From positions 2,539,301 through 2,603,300 of the forward strand of contig NZ_CP050192.1 of NCBI RefSeq assembly GCF_011694515.1: a DNA stretch of 64,000 bases. Reading direction: 5' to 3'. Positions 32,234 to 42,032 of the stretch are shown piece by piece. The DNA is from Mycobacterium sp. DL592 (GTDB lineage Bacteria > Actinomycetota > Actinomycetes > Mycobacteriales > Mycobacteriaceae). The notes beneath the pieces are model-generated. The model was not told the DNA's origin. It worked only from the letters and a program-made list of their open reading frames with translations, and ran no database searches. Both the position numbers and the translations under genes were made by a program. Each line of letters begins with the position of its first letter. The stretch's first letter is position 1.

Positions 32234-33519
32234 AGAGCACGGGCGGCCGAGACTATCGCCGAGGTGATCTGGGCGACCTCGTCGGGGGTGCAGATGAACG
32301 GCGGCATCGCGTAGATGAGATTGCGGAACGGCCGCAGCCACACCCCGTGGTCCAGTGCGACACGGGTGACGGTCTTCACGTCGACGGGTTCGCGGGTCTC
32401 GATGACGCCGATAGCCCCGAGAACCCGGACGTCGGCCACCGCGGGCAGTGTGCGGGCCGGCTCCAGGCCGGCGGCCAGCCCGGCGCTGATCTCGGCCACC
32501 CGGGCCCGCCAGTCCTGGGCGAGCAGCAACTCCACCGAGGCCACCGACACCGCGCAGGCCAGCGCGTTGGCCATGAACGTCGGGCCGTGCATGAGCGCTC
32601 CGGCGTCGCTGCCACTGATGGTGCGGGCGATATCGAGCGTGCACAGCGTCGCGGCCAGCGTGACGTAACCACCCGTCAGTGCCTTGCCCACGCACATGAT
32701 GTCGGGGCTGACACCGGCGTGGTCTGCGGCGAACATCTCCCCCGTGCGCCCGAAGCCGGTGGCGATCTCGTCGAAGATCAGCAGCACGTTGTGGCGGTCG
32801 CAGATGGCCCGCAGATCCGTGAGGTAGCGCGGGTCGTGGAAGCGCATGCCACCCGCGCCCTGCACCACCGGCTCGACGATCACCGCGGCAACCTCGTCGG
32901 CGTGCTCCCGAAGCTGCGCCTCGAAGGCCCCGACGTAGCCGGGGTCATAGCCGGCGGGCACCGGCGGGGCGAACAGCTGCGGGAACAACACATCCGTCCA
33001 CAGCGAATGCATGCCGCCGTCGGGGTCGCACACGCTCATCGGGGTAAAGGTGTCGCCGTGGTAGCCGCCACGCCACGTCATCATCCGGTTCTTGCCGAAT
33101 CGGCCCAGGCTGCGCCAGTACTGCAGCGCCATCTTGGCTGCGACCTCCACGGCCACCGACCCCGAGTCGGAGAAGAACACCGTATCCAGGCCCGCCGGGG
33201 TGATGTCGACGAGCAGTTGCGCCAGCCGGGCGGCCGGCTCATGGGTGAGACCGCCGAACATGACGTGGTTCATCACCGCCAGCTGGCGGCGCAGCGCCTC
33301 GTCGAGAACCGGGTGACCGTGACCGTGCACGGCGGTCCACCAGGAGGCCATCGCGTCGAGCGCCTGCACCTCGGTGCCGTCGCGGACCAGGGTGAGCCAG
33401 GCGCCGCGGGCTGCAACCGCAACCACCGGCGGCATCGCCTCGGCCCCGATCGTGCTGTAGGGGTGCCAGATATGCGCGGCGTCGATCGCGCTGATCTGCT
33501 CAGGGGTCAACGCCGACAC
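32227..33519 (-). CDS. bioA: Adenosylmethionine-8-amino-7-oxononanoate aminotransferase
   Basis: BioA makes 7,8-diaminopelargonate using SAM as amino donor. The 430-residue class-III aminotransferase shows HIWHPYSTIG, the DAMASWWTAVHGHGHP substrate block, MMTWRGGYHGDTF, FDEIATGFGRTGEMFA and the PLP lysine in CVGKALTGG. I chose the GTG at 33519, which is eight bases after a TAGGCT box; more upstream starts lack family similarity. No BioQ-type box is seen upstream, unlike bioF and bioB. Confidence 0.94.
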   Translation of the reverse strand: MSALTPEQISAIDAAHIWHPYSTIGAEAMPPVVAVAARGAWLTLVRDGTEVQALDAMASWWTAVHGHGHPVLDEALRRQLAVMNHVMFGGLTHEPAARLAQLLVDITPAGLDTVFFSDSGSVAVEVAAKMALQYWRSLGRFGKNRMMTWRGGYHGDTFTPMSVCDPDGGMHSLWTDVLFPQLFAPPVPAGYDPGYVGAFEAQLREHADEVAAVIVEPVVQGAGGMRFHDPRYLTDLRAICDRHNVLLIFDEIATGFGRTGEMFAADHAGVSPDIMCVGKALTGGYVTLAATLCTLDIARTISGSDAGALMHGPTFMANALACAVSVASVELLLAQDWRARVAEISAGLAAGLEPARTLPAVADVRVLGAIGVIETREPVDVKTVTRVALDHGVWLRPFRNLIYAMPPFICTPDEVAQITSAIVSAARALA

Positions 33520-33538
33520 GCTGTGGAAGCCTAGTGCA

Positions 33539-33558
33539 GGACGGCGGCGGCGCCGTCC
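33539..33558. other. GC-rich perfect hairpin upstream of bioA
   Basis: Arms GGACGGCG and CGCCGTCC enclose a four-base loop in the 137-base gap between divergent bioA and the acyltransferase gene. No T-run follows on either strand, so it is not a classical terminator. It lies just upstream of the bioA -10 box and might be a regulator site or a chance GC-rich structure. The rest of the gap shows nothing else I can name. Confidence 0.4.
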
Positions 33559-33656
33559 GCCTCTCGGCGGCCTTTGCTCCTCGCCGACTGGCGCCCGGCA
33601 GGGCGGTTCGCTGGAGATGAGCCGCAGCACGGGGTTCGGTAGATTATCCCTCGATC

Positions 33657-35801
33657 ATGATGACCCTGACTCCGGCCCCGCCGACCGCCGCCATGGGGAC
33701 CCGGCAGTCCGGGTTCTACCGGCACGATCTCGACGGCCTCCGCGGTGTCGCGATCGCGCTCGTGGCCGTGTTCCACGTGTGGTTCGGGCGGGTTTCCGGC
33801 GGGGTCGACGTGTTCCTGGTGCTGTCCGGATTCTTCTTCGGCGGTTCGCTGTTGCGGACCGCGCTGAAACCGGAGGCGTCGCTGTCGCCGTGGCCGGAGA
33901 TCAAGCGGCTGGTGCGCCGACTACTCCCCGCACTCGTGGTCGTGCTTGCCGCGGCCGCCGTACTCACGATCCTCGTGCAGCCGGAAACGCGGTGGGAGAC
34001 GTTTGCCGACCAGAGCCTGGCGAGCCTCGGGTACTACCAGAACTGGGAGCTGGCAGCGACGGCCTCGAACTACTTGCGCGCCGGTGAGGCGGTCTCTCCG
34101 CTGCAGCACATCTGGTCGATGTCTGTTCAGGGGCAGTTCTACATCGCGTTCCTGATACTTGTCTTCCTGTTTGCCTACGCGCTGCGCCGCCCGCTCGGCA
34201 AACGGCTGCGCGCGACGTTCGTCGGGTTGCTGAGCGTCCTGACGATCGCGTCGTTCATCTTTGCCATCTACGCCCACCAGGCCAACCAGACCACCGCCTA
34301 CTACAACAGCTTCGCCCGGGCCTGGGAGTTGCTGCTGGGCGCGCTCATCGGCGCTGCGGTCCCCTATGTCAGGTGGCCGATGTGGCTGCGGACGGCGGCG
34401 GCCTGCATCGGCCTGGCGGTGATCGTGTCCTGCGGCGCTCTGATCGACGGCGTCAAGGAGTTCCCCGGGCCGTGGGCGCTGGTGCCCGTCGGGGCAGCCG
34501 TGCTGATGATTCTGGCGGCGGCCAACCGGCAATCACGGCCCTCGACCGCCGAGCGCATGCCGCTGCCCAGTCGACTGCTGGCGACCGGACCGCTGGTGAC
34601 GCTCGGCTCCATGGCGTACTCGCTTTATCTGTGGCATTGGCCGCTGCTGATCTTCTGGCTGGCCTACACCGGTGAGGGCCACGCCGGCCTGCTCGACGGT
34701 GCCGTCATCCTGGCCATCTCGGGCGTACTCGCCTACCTGACGATGCGGTTCGTCGAAGAGCCGCTGCGCTACCGCCGCCCGGCAGTCACGAACGCTCCGC
34801 AGGCCAACGTCATCCCCTGGCGGACCCGGCTGCGCCGTCCCACGATCGCGCTGGGTACCGCCGTGGCGCTGCTGGGCGTGGCGCTCACCGCAACGTCGTT
34901 CACCTGGCGCGAGCACGTCACCGTCCAACGCGCCAGCGGCAAGGAGCTCGCCGCCCTTTCGTCAGATAGCTATCCCGGTGCTCGCGCCCTCACCGAGCAT
35001 GCGCGGGTGCCCCAGCTGCCGATGCGGCCTACGGTGCTGGAAGCGGAGAACGACCTGCCCGAGTCGACCAACGACGGTTGCATCAGTGATTTCGACAACG
35101 TCGGGATCATCAACTGCACCTACGGCGACGAGTCGGCCACCCGCACCATCGCACTGGCCGGCGGATCACACGCCGAGCACTGGATCACCGCCCTCGACGC
35201 CCTGGGCAAGATGCACCACTTCAAGATCGTGACCTACCTCAAGATGGGCTGCCCGCTGACCACCGAGGAGACCCCGCTGGTGATGGGCGACAACCGGCCC
35301 TACCCGCAGTGTCACACCTGGAACGAACGGGTGATGGCCAAGCTGATCAAAGATCACCCCGACTACGTGTTCACCACCTCGACCCGGCCGTGGAACATCA
35401 AGCCTGGCGATGTGATGCCCGCTACGTACATCGGTATCTGGCAGACGTTGTCGGACAACAACATTCCGATCCTCGCGATGCGCGACACACCGTGGATGGT
35501 GCGCGACGGAAAGCCGTTCTTCCCGTCGGATTGCCTGGCGAGCGGCGGTGACGCGGTGTCGTGCGGGATCAAGCGCTCCGAGGTGCTCTCCGACCGCAAC
35601 CAAACCCTGGACTTCCTCGGCCAGTTCCCGTTGATGAGGGTCCTCGACCTCAGCGACGCGGTGTGCCGACCGGACTGGTGTCGCGCCGTGGAGGGAAATG
35701 TGCTGCTCTACCACGATTCTCATCACCTGTCAGCAACGTATATGCGCACCCTGATTCCGGAACTGGGACGTCAATTGCGGGCGGCGACGGGCTGGTGGTG
35801 A
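33657..35801 (+). CDS. Acyltransferase-3 membrane protein with C-terminal SGNH domain
   Basis: A 714-residue protein of the OafA/YrhL type. Residues about 20-400 are a polytopic acyltransferase-3 domain starting FYRHDLDGLRGVAIALVAVFHVWF, with the catalytic His in that block, and about ten membrane segments. A linker leads to an extracytoplasmic SGNH-like domain (about 470-714) with the nucleophile block ALAGGSHAEHW and the late D-x-x-H block HDSHHLSATYM. Such proteins O-acylate cell-envelope sugars. Size and position match Rv1565c. The acceptor glycan is unknown. Confidence 0.9.
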   Translation: MMTLTPAPPTAAMGTRQSGFYRHDLDGLRGVAIALVAVFHVWFGRVSGGVDVFLVLSGFFFGGSLLRTALKPEASLSPWPEIKRLVRRLLPALVVVLAAAAVLTILVQPETRWETFADQSLASLGYYQNWELAATASNYLRAGEAVSPLQHIWSMSVQGQFYIAFLILVFLFAYALRRPLGKRLRATFVGLLSVLTIASFIFAIYAHQANQTTAYYNSFARAWELLLGALIGAAVPYVRWPMWLRTAAACIGLAVIVSCGALIDGVKEFPGPWALVPVGAAVLMILAAANRQSRPSTAERMPLPSRLLATGPLVTLGSMAYSLYLWHWPLLIFWLAYTGEGHAGLLDGAVILAISGVLAYLTMRFVEEPLRYRRPAVTNAPQANVIPWRTRLRRPTIALGTAVALLGVALTATSFTWREHVTVQRASGKELAALSSDSYPGARALTEHARVPQLPMRPTVLEAENDLPESTNDGCISDFDNVGIINCTYGDESATRTIALAGGSHAEHWITALDALGKMHHFKIVTYLKMGCPLTTEETPLVMGDNRPYPQCHTWNERVMAKLIKDHPDYVFTTSTRPWNIKPGDVMPATYIGIWQTLSDNNIPILAMRDTPWMVRDGKPFFPSDCLASGGDAVSCGIKRSEVLSDRNQTLDFLGQFPLMRVLDLSDAVCRPDWCRAVEGNVLLYHDSHHLSATYMRTLIPELGRQLRAATGWW

Positions 35802-35842
35802 CTACCCGCGCGTGCCGGCGTCCGCGCCGATAAGGTCAGAAC

Positions 35843-38011
35843 ATGTCGTCGAGCGAACCAGCAGGCTCAGCTCCCGCCAAACCGAGCGTGACCGCGGTGT
35901 GGCCTGGCACTCCCTACCCACTGGGCGCCACCTACGACGGAGCGGGGACGAACTTCTCGGTGTTCTCCGAAGTCGCCGAGAAAGTCGAGCTGTGCCTGAT
36001 CGCCAAGGACGGCACCGAAACCCGTATCAATCTCGACGAAGTCGACGGCTTCGTCTGGCACGCCTACCTGCCCACCATCACGCCTGGGCAGCGCTACGGC
36101 TTCCGGGTGTACGGCCCCTGGGACCCCGCAAACGGGCACCGCTGCGACCCCAGCAAGCTGTTGCTCGACCCCTACGGCAAGTCCTTCCACGGTGACTTCG
36201 AGTTCACCCAGGCGCTCTACTCCTACGACATGGCGGCCCAGGACCTCGCCACGGGCGGCACCCCGCCCATGGTGGACTCTCTGGGCCACACCATGACCAG
36301 CGTCGTGATCAACCCGTTCTTCCACTGGGGATCCGACCATCCGCCGCGAACGCCCTACCACGAGACGATCATTTACGAAGCCCACGTCAAGGGGATGACG
36401 CAAACCCATCCAGGCGTGCCCGAGGAACTGCGCGGAACCTACGCCGGGCTGGGGCATCCGGCGGTGATCGATCACCTCAAGTCGCTCAACGTCACCGCCA
36501 TCGAACTGATGCCGGTGCACCAGTTCCTGCACGACCACCGGCTGCTCGACCTCGGACTGCGAAACTACTGGGGCTACAACACCTTCGGGTTCTTCGCACC
36601 GCATTACCAGTACGCCGCCACCCAGCACGCGGGTGCGGCGGTGGCCGAGTTCAAGACCATGGTGCGCTCGTTCCATGAGGCCGGTATCGAGGTGATCCTC
36701 GACGTGGTCTACAACCACACCGCAGAAGGGAACCACCTCGGCCCGACGATCAACTTCCGCGGGATCGACAACGCGGCCTACTACCGGCTGCTCGACGACG
36801 ACAAACGCTTCTACAAGGATTTCACCGGCACCGGCAACAGCCTCAACGCGCGGCATCCGCACACCCTGCAGCTGATCATGGACTCGCTGCGCTACTGGGT
36901 GCTCGACATGCACGTCGACGGCTTCCGCTTCGACCTGGCATCGACCCTGGCACGGGAGTTCTACGACGTCGACCGCCTGTCGGCGTTCTTCGACCTGGTC
37001 CAGCAGGATCCGGTGGTCAGCCAGGTCAAGCTCATCGCCGAACCGTGGGACGTCGGCGAGGGCGGCTACCAGGTCGGAAACTTCCCCGGCCTGTGGACCG
37101 AGTGGAACGGCAAGTACCGCGACACGGTGCGTGACTACTGGCGCGGGGAGCCGGCCACCCTCGGCGAGTTCGCCTCCCGGCTGACCGGCTCCTCCGACCT
37201 CTACGAAGCCACCGGCCGCCGCCCGTCGGCCAGCATCAACTTCGTCACCTGTCACGACGGATTCACCCTGGCCGACCTGGTGTCCTACAACGAGAAGCAC
37301 AACGAGGCCAACGGCGAGGACAACCGCGACGGCGAGAGTCACAACCGGTCATGGAACTGCGGTGTCGAGGGGCCCACCGACGATCCCGAGATCCTGGCGC
37401 TACGGCATCGGCAGATGCGCAACATCCTGGTCACGCTGCTGCTCTCGCAGGGCACGCCGATGATCTCTCACGGTGACGAGATCGGCCGAACCCAGTTGGG
37501 CAACAACAACGTCTACTGTCAGGACTCACCGATCTCCTGGATCGACTGGAGCCTGCGCGAGGCCAACGGCGACCTGCTGGACTTCACCCGTAAGGTCACC
37601 GCGCTGCGCAAGAATCACCCGGTGTTCCGGCGCCGGCGGTTCTTCGAGGGCGAGCTGATCCGCGTCGGCGATCAGGTTCGCGATATCGCCTGGCTCACCG
37701 CGACCGGCACCGAGATGACCCATGACGACTGGGGCTCGGGATTCAAGTGCGTCGCGGTCTTCCTCAACGGCGAAGCCATCACCGCCCCGAACTCTCGCGG
37801 CGAACGGGTGGTCGACGACTCGTTCCTGCTGTCGTTCAACGCCCACAGCAAGCCGGTCGACTTCGTCACCCCAGACGGCGACTACGCCACGCAGTGGACT
37901 GCCGTGCTGGACACCGCACATCCCACCGGCAGCACGGATGTCGTGGTGAAGGCGGGTGAGACTATTACCGTCGAGCCGCGTTCTGTTCTCGTGCTTCAAA
38001 AGACGGCCTAG
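35843..38011 (+). CDS. glgX: Glycogen debranching enzyme GlgX/TreX
   Basis: A 722-residue GH13 debranching enzyme that hydrolyses alpha-1,6 links in glycogen. An N-terminal CBM48-like domain (GATYDGAGTNFSVFSEVAEKVELCL) precedes the barrel. The catalytic residues lie in VDGFRFDLAST (nucleophile Asp), LIAEPWDVG (acid Glu) and VTCHDGFTLADLV (third Asp). It is followed by treY and treZ, so its products feed trehalose synthesis (the treX of that pathway). A TAAGGT box six bases before ATG suggests a leaderless mRNA. Confidence 0.95.
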   Translation: MSSSEPAGSAPAKPSVTAVWPGTPYPLGATYDGAGTNFSVFSEVAEKVELCLIAKDGTETRINLDEVDGFVWHAYLPTITPGQRYGFRVYGPWDPANGHRCDPSKLLLDPYGKSFHGDFEFTQALYSYDMAAQDLATGGTPPMVDSLGHTMTSVVINPFFHWGSDHPPRTPYHETIIYEAHVKGMTQTHPGVPEELRGTYAGLGHPAVIDHLKSLNVTAIELMPVHQFLHDHRLLDLGLRNYWGYNTFGFFAPHYQYAATQHAGAAVAEFKTMVRSFHEAGIEVILDVVYNHTAEGNHLGPTINFRGIDNAAYYRLLDDDKRFYKDFTGTGNSLNARHPHTLQLIMDSLRYWVLDMHVDGFRFDLASTLAREFYDVDRLSAFFDLVQQDPVVSQVKLIAEPWDVGEGGYQVGNFPGLWTEWNGKYRDTVRDYWRGEPATLGEFASRLTGSSDLYEATGRRPSASINFVTCHDGFTLADLVSYNEKHNEANGEDNRDGESHNRSWNCGVEGPTDDPEILALRHRQMRNILVTLLLSQGTPMISHGDEIGRTQLGNNNVYCQDSPISWIDWSLREANGDLLDFTRKVTALRKNHPVFRRRRFFEGELIRVGDQVRDIAWLTATGTEMTHDDWGSGFKCVAVFLNGEAITAPNSRGERVVDDSFLLSFNAHSKPVDFVTPDGDYATQWTAVLDTAHPTGSTDVVVKAGETITVEPRSVLVLQKTA

Positions 38012-38028
38012 CGGGAACAGGGACAGCT

Positions 38029-40314
38029 ATGGCCTACCCGGTGCTGTCCACCTACCGCCTCCAGCTTCGCGACGGGTTCACCCTCGCCGATGCGGAGAAG
38101 ATCGTCGATTATCTCGACGACCTCGGCGTCACACACGTCTACCTGTCGCCCATCCTGACCGCCGCACCCGGATCCGAGCACGGCTACGACGTCACCGACC
38201 CGACCACCGTGTCCGAGGAACTCGGCGGCGCCGACGGGCTGGCGAGTCTGGCCGCGGCCGCCAAGGCCCGCGGTCTGGGCTTGGTGGTCGACATCGTCCC
38301 CAACCACCTCGGCGTCGCCCGCCCCGAGGACAATCCGTGGTGGTGGGACGTGCTGCGCAACGGCCCCGAGTCGGACTACGCGAGCTTCTTCGACATCGAC
38401 TGGACCGTCGATCCAGATGGCCGAATCGTGTTGCCGGTCTTGGGTTCTGATGACGACGCCGAGCACCTTGCCGTCGAGGGCGATACGTTGCGGCTCGGCG
38501 ATCTGGTGTTCCCGATCGCACCGGGAACCGCAGGCGGCAGCGGCGCCGAGATCCACGACCGGCAGCACTACAGGCTGACGGGCTGGCGCAACGGCGTGTG
38601 CGGCTACCGCCGGTTCTTCTCGATCACCTCACTGGCTGGTCTGCGCCAGGAGGACCCCGCGGTGTTCGACGCCAGCCACGCCGAGGTGGCCCGCTGGTTC
38701 GCCGAGGGTCTGGTCGACGGGGTGCGGATCGACCATCCCGATGGGCTGACCGACCCGTCGGGCTACCTGGTCCGCCTTCGGGACATGCTCGGGCCGCGGG
38801 CGTGGATCGTCATCGAGAAGATCCTTGCCGCCGGAGAGCCGCTGGACCCGTCGCTGCCGATCGACGGCACCACCGGCTATGACGTGTTGCGTGAGGTCGG
38901 CGGGGTGTTCGTCGACCCCGCTGGTGCGCAGGCACTCACCGAGCTCGTCGACGCGGCCGGCTTCGACTACGCAGCTGCGCCGGAACTGCTGCGCGAGTTG
39001 AAGATCGGCGCGGCAACCCAGACCCTGGCCAGCGAACTCGCCCGCGTGTGCCGCGCGATGTCGGCGGCCGCGGGTGCCGACGATCCCCGGCTGGCCGACG
39101 CGGTAGCCGCTTTGTTGACCAACATCGGGGTGTACCGGTGTGACTACCAGAATCTCTCGCAGCTACTGGCGGCGGCGATCGCCCGTACCGTCCATGAACA
39201 ACCCGACCTGGCCGGCGCCCTGCAACTGGCGGCCACGGCGCTGGCCAACGGCACCGAAGCGGGGGCCCGCTTCCAGCAGCTGTGTGGGGCGATGACGGCC
39301 AAGGCCGTCGAGGACTGCTACTTCTACCGCGATGCACGGTTGGTGTCGCTGAACGAAGTGGGCGGCGAGCCACAGCACTTCGGCGTCAGCGCCGCAGAGT
39401 TCCACCGCAGCGCGACGGTGCGGTCCCGGCTGTGGCCGAGCACCATGACCACACTGTCCACCCATGACACCAAACGCGGCGAGGACGTGCGCGCCCGGAT
39501 CGGGGTGCTCTCTCAGGTGCCGTCGCTGTGGGCACAGCTCCTCGACCGCTGGGAGCAGATGACCCCTTCGCCCGACTTGGCGACCGGATTGTTCCTGTGG
39601 CAGAACATCTTCGGAGTGTGGCCGGTCGACGGCAACGTCACCCCCGAGCTGCGTGACCGACTCCACCGCTACACCGAGAAGGCCATCAGAGAAGCCGCTT
39701 GGCGCACCACCTGGACCGATCCCGACACCGAGTTCGAAGACGCCGTCCACGCCTGGCTCGACACCGTCTTCGACGGCCCGGTGGCCGGCCAGCTGACCGA
39801 GTTGGTGACCCAGCTGCTCCCGCACACGCATAACGACGCCCTGGGACAGAAGCTGCTGGCCCTGACGGTGCCCGGGGTGCCGGACGTGTACCAGGGCACC
39901 GAAGTGTGGGAAGACAGCCTGGTCGACCCTGACAACCGTCGACTCGTCGACTACAGCGCACGGCGCGCCGACCTGGACTCGGCGACGCACCCCAAGATCC
40001 GGGTGGTCACCGCAGCCCTGCAGGCCCGCCGCGAGCGGCCCGCCACGTTCCTCGAGGGCCGCTACCTTCCCGTGTTGCCGCACGGCGAGGCCGCTGAGCA
40101 CGTCATCGCCTTCCTGCGCGGCGACGACGTCCTGGTCGCGGTCTCCCGCTGGACGGTACGGCTGGATGAAAGAGGCTGGGGCGACACAGCTCTGACACTG
40201 CCGGACGGGACGTGGCGGGACCGGATCACCGGCACGTCATGGACTGGTACCGCAGCCGCCGCCGACCTGTTCACCGAGCTGCCCGTGGTCCTACTGGAGA
40301 GATCAGATGGCTGA
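38029..40314 (+). CDS. treY: Maltooligosyl trehalose synthase
   Basis: TreY converts the reducing-end alpha-1,4 link of a maltooligosaccharide to the alpha,alpha-1,1 link of trehalose. The 761-residue GH13 protein starts STYRLQLRDGFTLADAEKIVDYL. It has IVPNHLGVA, the nucleophile block VDGVRIDHPDGL, the acid block WIVIEKILAAGEPL and TMTTLSTHDTKRGEDVRAR. AGGGA lies a few bases before the ATG. It overlaps treZ by eight bases. Confidence 0.95.
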   Translation: MAYPVLSTYRLQLRDGFTLADAEKIVDYLDDLGVTHVYLSPILTAAPGSEHGYDVTDPTTVSEELGGADGLASLAAAAKARGLGLVVDIVPNHLGVARPEDNPWWWDVLRNGPESDYASFFDIDWTVDPDGRIVLPVLGSDDDAEHLAVEGDTLRLGDLVFPIAPGTAGGSGAEIHDRQHYRLTGWRNGVCGYRRFFSITSLAGLRQEDPAVFDASHAEVARWFAEGLVDGVRIDHPDGLTDPSGYLVRLRDMLGPRAWIVIEKILAAGEPLDPSLPIDGTTGYDVLREVGGVFVDPAGAQALTELVDAAGFDYAAAPELLRELKIGAATQTLASELARVCRAMSAAAGADDPRLADAVAALLTNIGVYRCDYQNLSQLLAAAIARTVHEQPDLAGALQLAATALANGTEAGARFQQLCGAMTAKAVEDCYFYRDARLVSLNEVGGEPQHFGVSAAEFHRSATVRSRLWPSTMTTLSTHDTKRGEDVRARIGVLSQVPSLWAQLLDRWEQMTPSPDLATGLFLWQNIFGVWPVDGNVTPELRDRLHRYTEKAIREAAWRTTWTDPDTEFEDAVHAWLDTVFDGPVAGQLTELVTQLLPHTHNDALGQKLLALTVPGVPDVYQGTEVWEDSLVDPDNRRLVDYSARRADLDSATHPKIRVVTAALQARRERPATFLEGRYLPVLPHGEAAEHVIAFLRGDDVLVAVSRWTVRLDERGWGDTALTLPDGTWRDRITGTSWTGTAAAADLFTELPVVLLERSDG

Positions 40315-42031
40315 GTTCGCAGTGTGGGCGCCGCTGCCTACCACGGTCCGGCTCGACGTCGAGGGCGCCGTGCACGCTATGACGCGGGGTGCCGACGACT
40401 GGTGGCGCGCCGAGGTGGACTGCGCACCTGATGCCCGGTACGGCTTCGTCCTCGACGAGGATCCGACAGTGCTGCCCGATCCGCGGTCGGCTCGCCAGCC
40501 CGACGGGGTCCACGAACGGTCCCAGCTGTGGGATCCGCACGCGGCTCGGTGGAGCGACCAGCAGTGGGCTGGCCGCTCGATCGAAGGCGCGGTGATCTAC
40601 GAGCTGCACACCGGAACATTCACCGAGGCAGGGACTTTCGACGCGGCGATCGACAAGCTGGACTACCTGGTGGACCTGGGCGTCGACTTCGTGGAGTTGA
40701 TGCCGGTCAACGCGTTCAACGGTACGCACGGCTGGGGTTACGACGGTGTGCTGTGGTACGCGGTGCATGAACCGTATGGCGGTCCGGACGCTCTGGTGCG
40801 GCTGATCGACGCCTGCCACACCCGTGGGCTGGGTGTGCTGATCGACGCGGTGTTCAACCACTTCGGACCGTCGGGCAACTACCTGCCCAGGTTCGGGCCG
40901 TACCTGTCGTCGGTGAGTAATCCGTGGGGCGAGGGTGTCAACCTGGCCGGGCCGGAGGCCGATGAGGTGCGCGGCTACATCATCGAATGCGCGTTGCGCT
41001 GGATGCGCGACTTCCACGCCGACGGACTGCGACTGGACGCCGTGCATGCCCTCGTCGACAACACCGCCATCCACCTCCTCGAGGAACTGGCCGCCGAAAC
41101 CGATGCGCTGGCAGCACAGGTGGGCAGGCCGCTGTCGCTGATCGCCGAGAGCGATCTCAACGACCCGAGGCTGATCACGCCACGTGAGCGGGGCGGCTAC
41201 GGGCTGACGGCGCAGTGGGACGACGACATCCACCACGCGATCCACACTGCCGTCAGCGGCGAACGTCAAGGCTATTACGCCGATTTCGGTTCGATGGCGG
41301 CCCTGGCCACCACGCTGCTCCACGGGTACTTCCATGCCGGCACGTACTCGTCGTTCCGGCACCGGCGGCATGGCAGGCCGCTGGACACCGCGACGATCCC
41401 GGCGACCCGGTTGATGGCTTACACATGTACCCACGACCAGGTGGGCAACCGGGCCACCGGTGATCGCCCCTCGCAGAACCTCGACTGCGGCCAGCTGGCC
41501 ATCAAGGCCGCGCTCGTGCTCGGATCACCCTATACGGCAATGCTTTTCATGGGCGAGGAGTGGGCTTCTTCGCAGCCGTTCCAGTTCTTCAGCTCGCACA
41601 CCGAGCCCGAACTGGCGATCGCGACCGCCGAGGGGCGCAAGGCCGAGTTCGCCGACCACGGCTGGGACGCCGACGACATCCCCGACCCGCAGGACCCCGC
41701 GACGTTCCTGCGCTCGAAACTCGACTGGGACGAGGTAGGCAAGCCCGAGCACACCGACCTGCTGGCGTTCTACCGGAGCCTGATTGCGCTGCGCCGCAAC
41801 GACACCGACATGGCCGACCCATGGCTGACCCATCTGGCTGTCGACTACGACGAAGACCAGCGCTGGATCGTGATGCGCCGCGGCCGCATCGCGATCGCCT
41901 GCAACCTCGGTGAGCAGGCGGTCACCGTCGCGGCCACTGGTGAGGTGCTGCTCGGGTGGGGCGATGTCGCCGTCGACGGCCAGGGGACGACGCTGCCGGG
42001 TCACTCGGTGGCGGTGGTCCGCACGGCCTGA
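40307..42031 (+). CDS. treZ: Maltooligosyl trehalose trehalohydrolase
   Basis: TreZ releases trehalose from maltooligosyl trehalose, completing the TreX-TreY-TreZ route. The 574-residue GH13 protein begins with the short FAVWAPLPTTVRLDVEG domain. It contains NGTHGWGYDGVLWYAVHEPYGGP (family signature, split by loops), the nucleophile block HADGLRLDAVHALVD, LIAESDLNDPRL and YTCTHDQVGNRATGDR. A GGAGAG site inside the treY 3' end supports the start. Trehalose is a component of mycobacterial cell-wall glycolipids. Confidence 0.95.
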   Translation: MAEFAVWAPLPTTVRLDVEGAVHAMTRGADDWWRAEVDCAPDARYGFVLDEDPTVLPDPRSARQPDGVHERSQLWDPHAARWSDQQWAGRSIEGAVIYELHTGTFTEAGTFDAAIDKLDYLVDLGVDFVELMPVNAFNGTHGWGYDGVLWYAVHEPYGGPDALVRLIDACHTRGLGVLIDAVFNHFGPSGNYLPRFGPYLSSVSNPWGEGVNLAGPEADEVRGYIIECALRWMRDFHADGLRLDAVHALVDNTAIHLLEELAAETDALAAQVGRPLSLIAESDLNDPRLITPRERGGYGLTAQWDDDIHHAIHTAVSGERQGYYADFGSMAALATTLLHGYFHAGTYSSFRHRRHGRPLDTATIPATRLMAYTCTHDQVGNRATGDRPSQNLDCGQLAIKAALVLGSPYTAMLFMGEEWASSQPFQFFSSHTEPELAIATAEGRKAEFADHGWDADDIPDPQDPATFLRSKLDWDEVGKPEHTDLLAFYRSLIALRRNDTDMADPWLTHLAVDYDEDQRWIVMRRGRIAIACNLGEQAVTVAATGEVLLGWGDVAVDGQGTTLPGHSVAVVRTA

Positions 42032-42032
42032 G

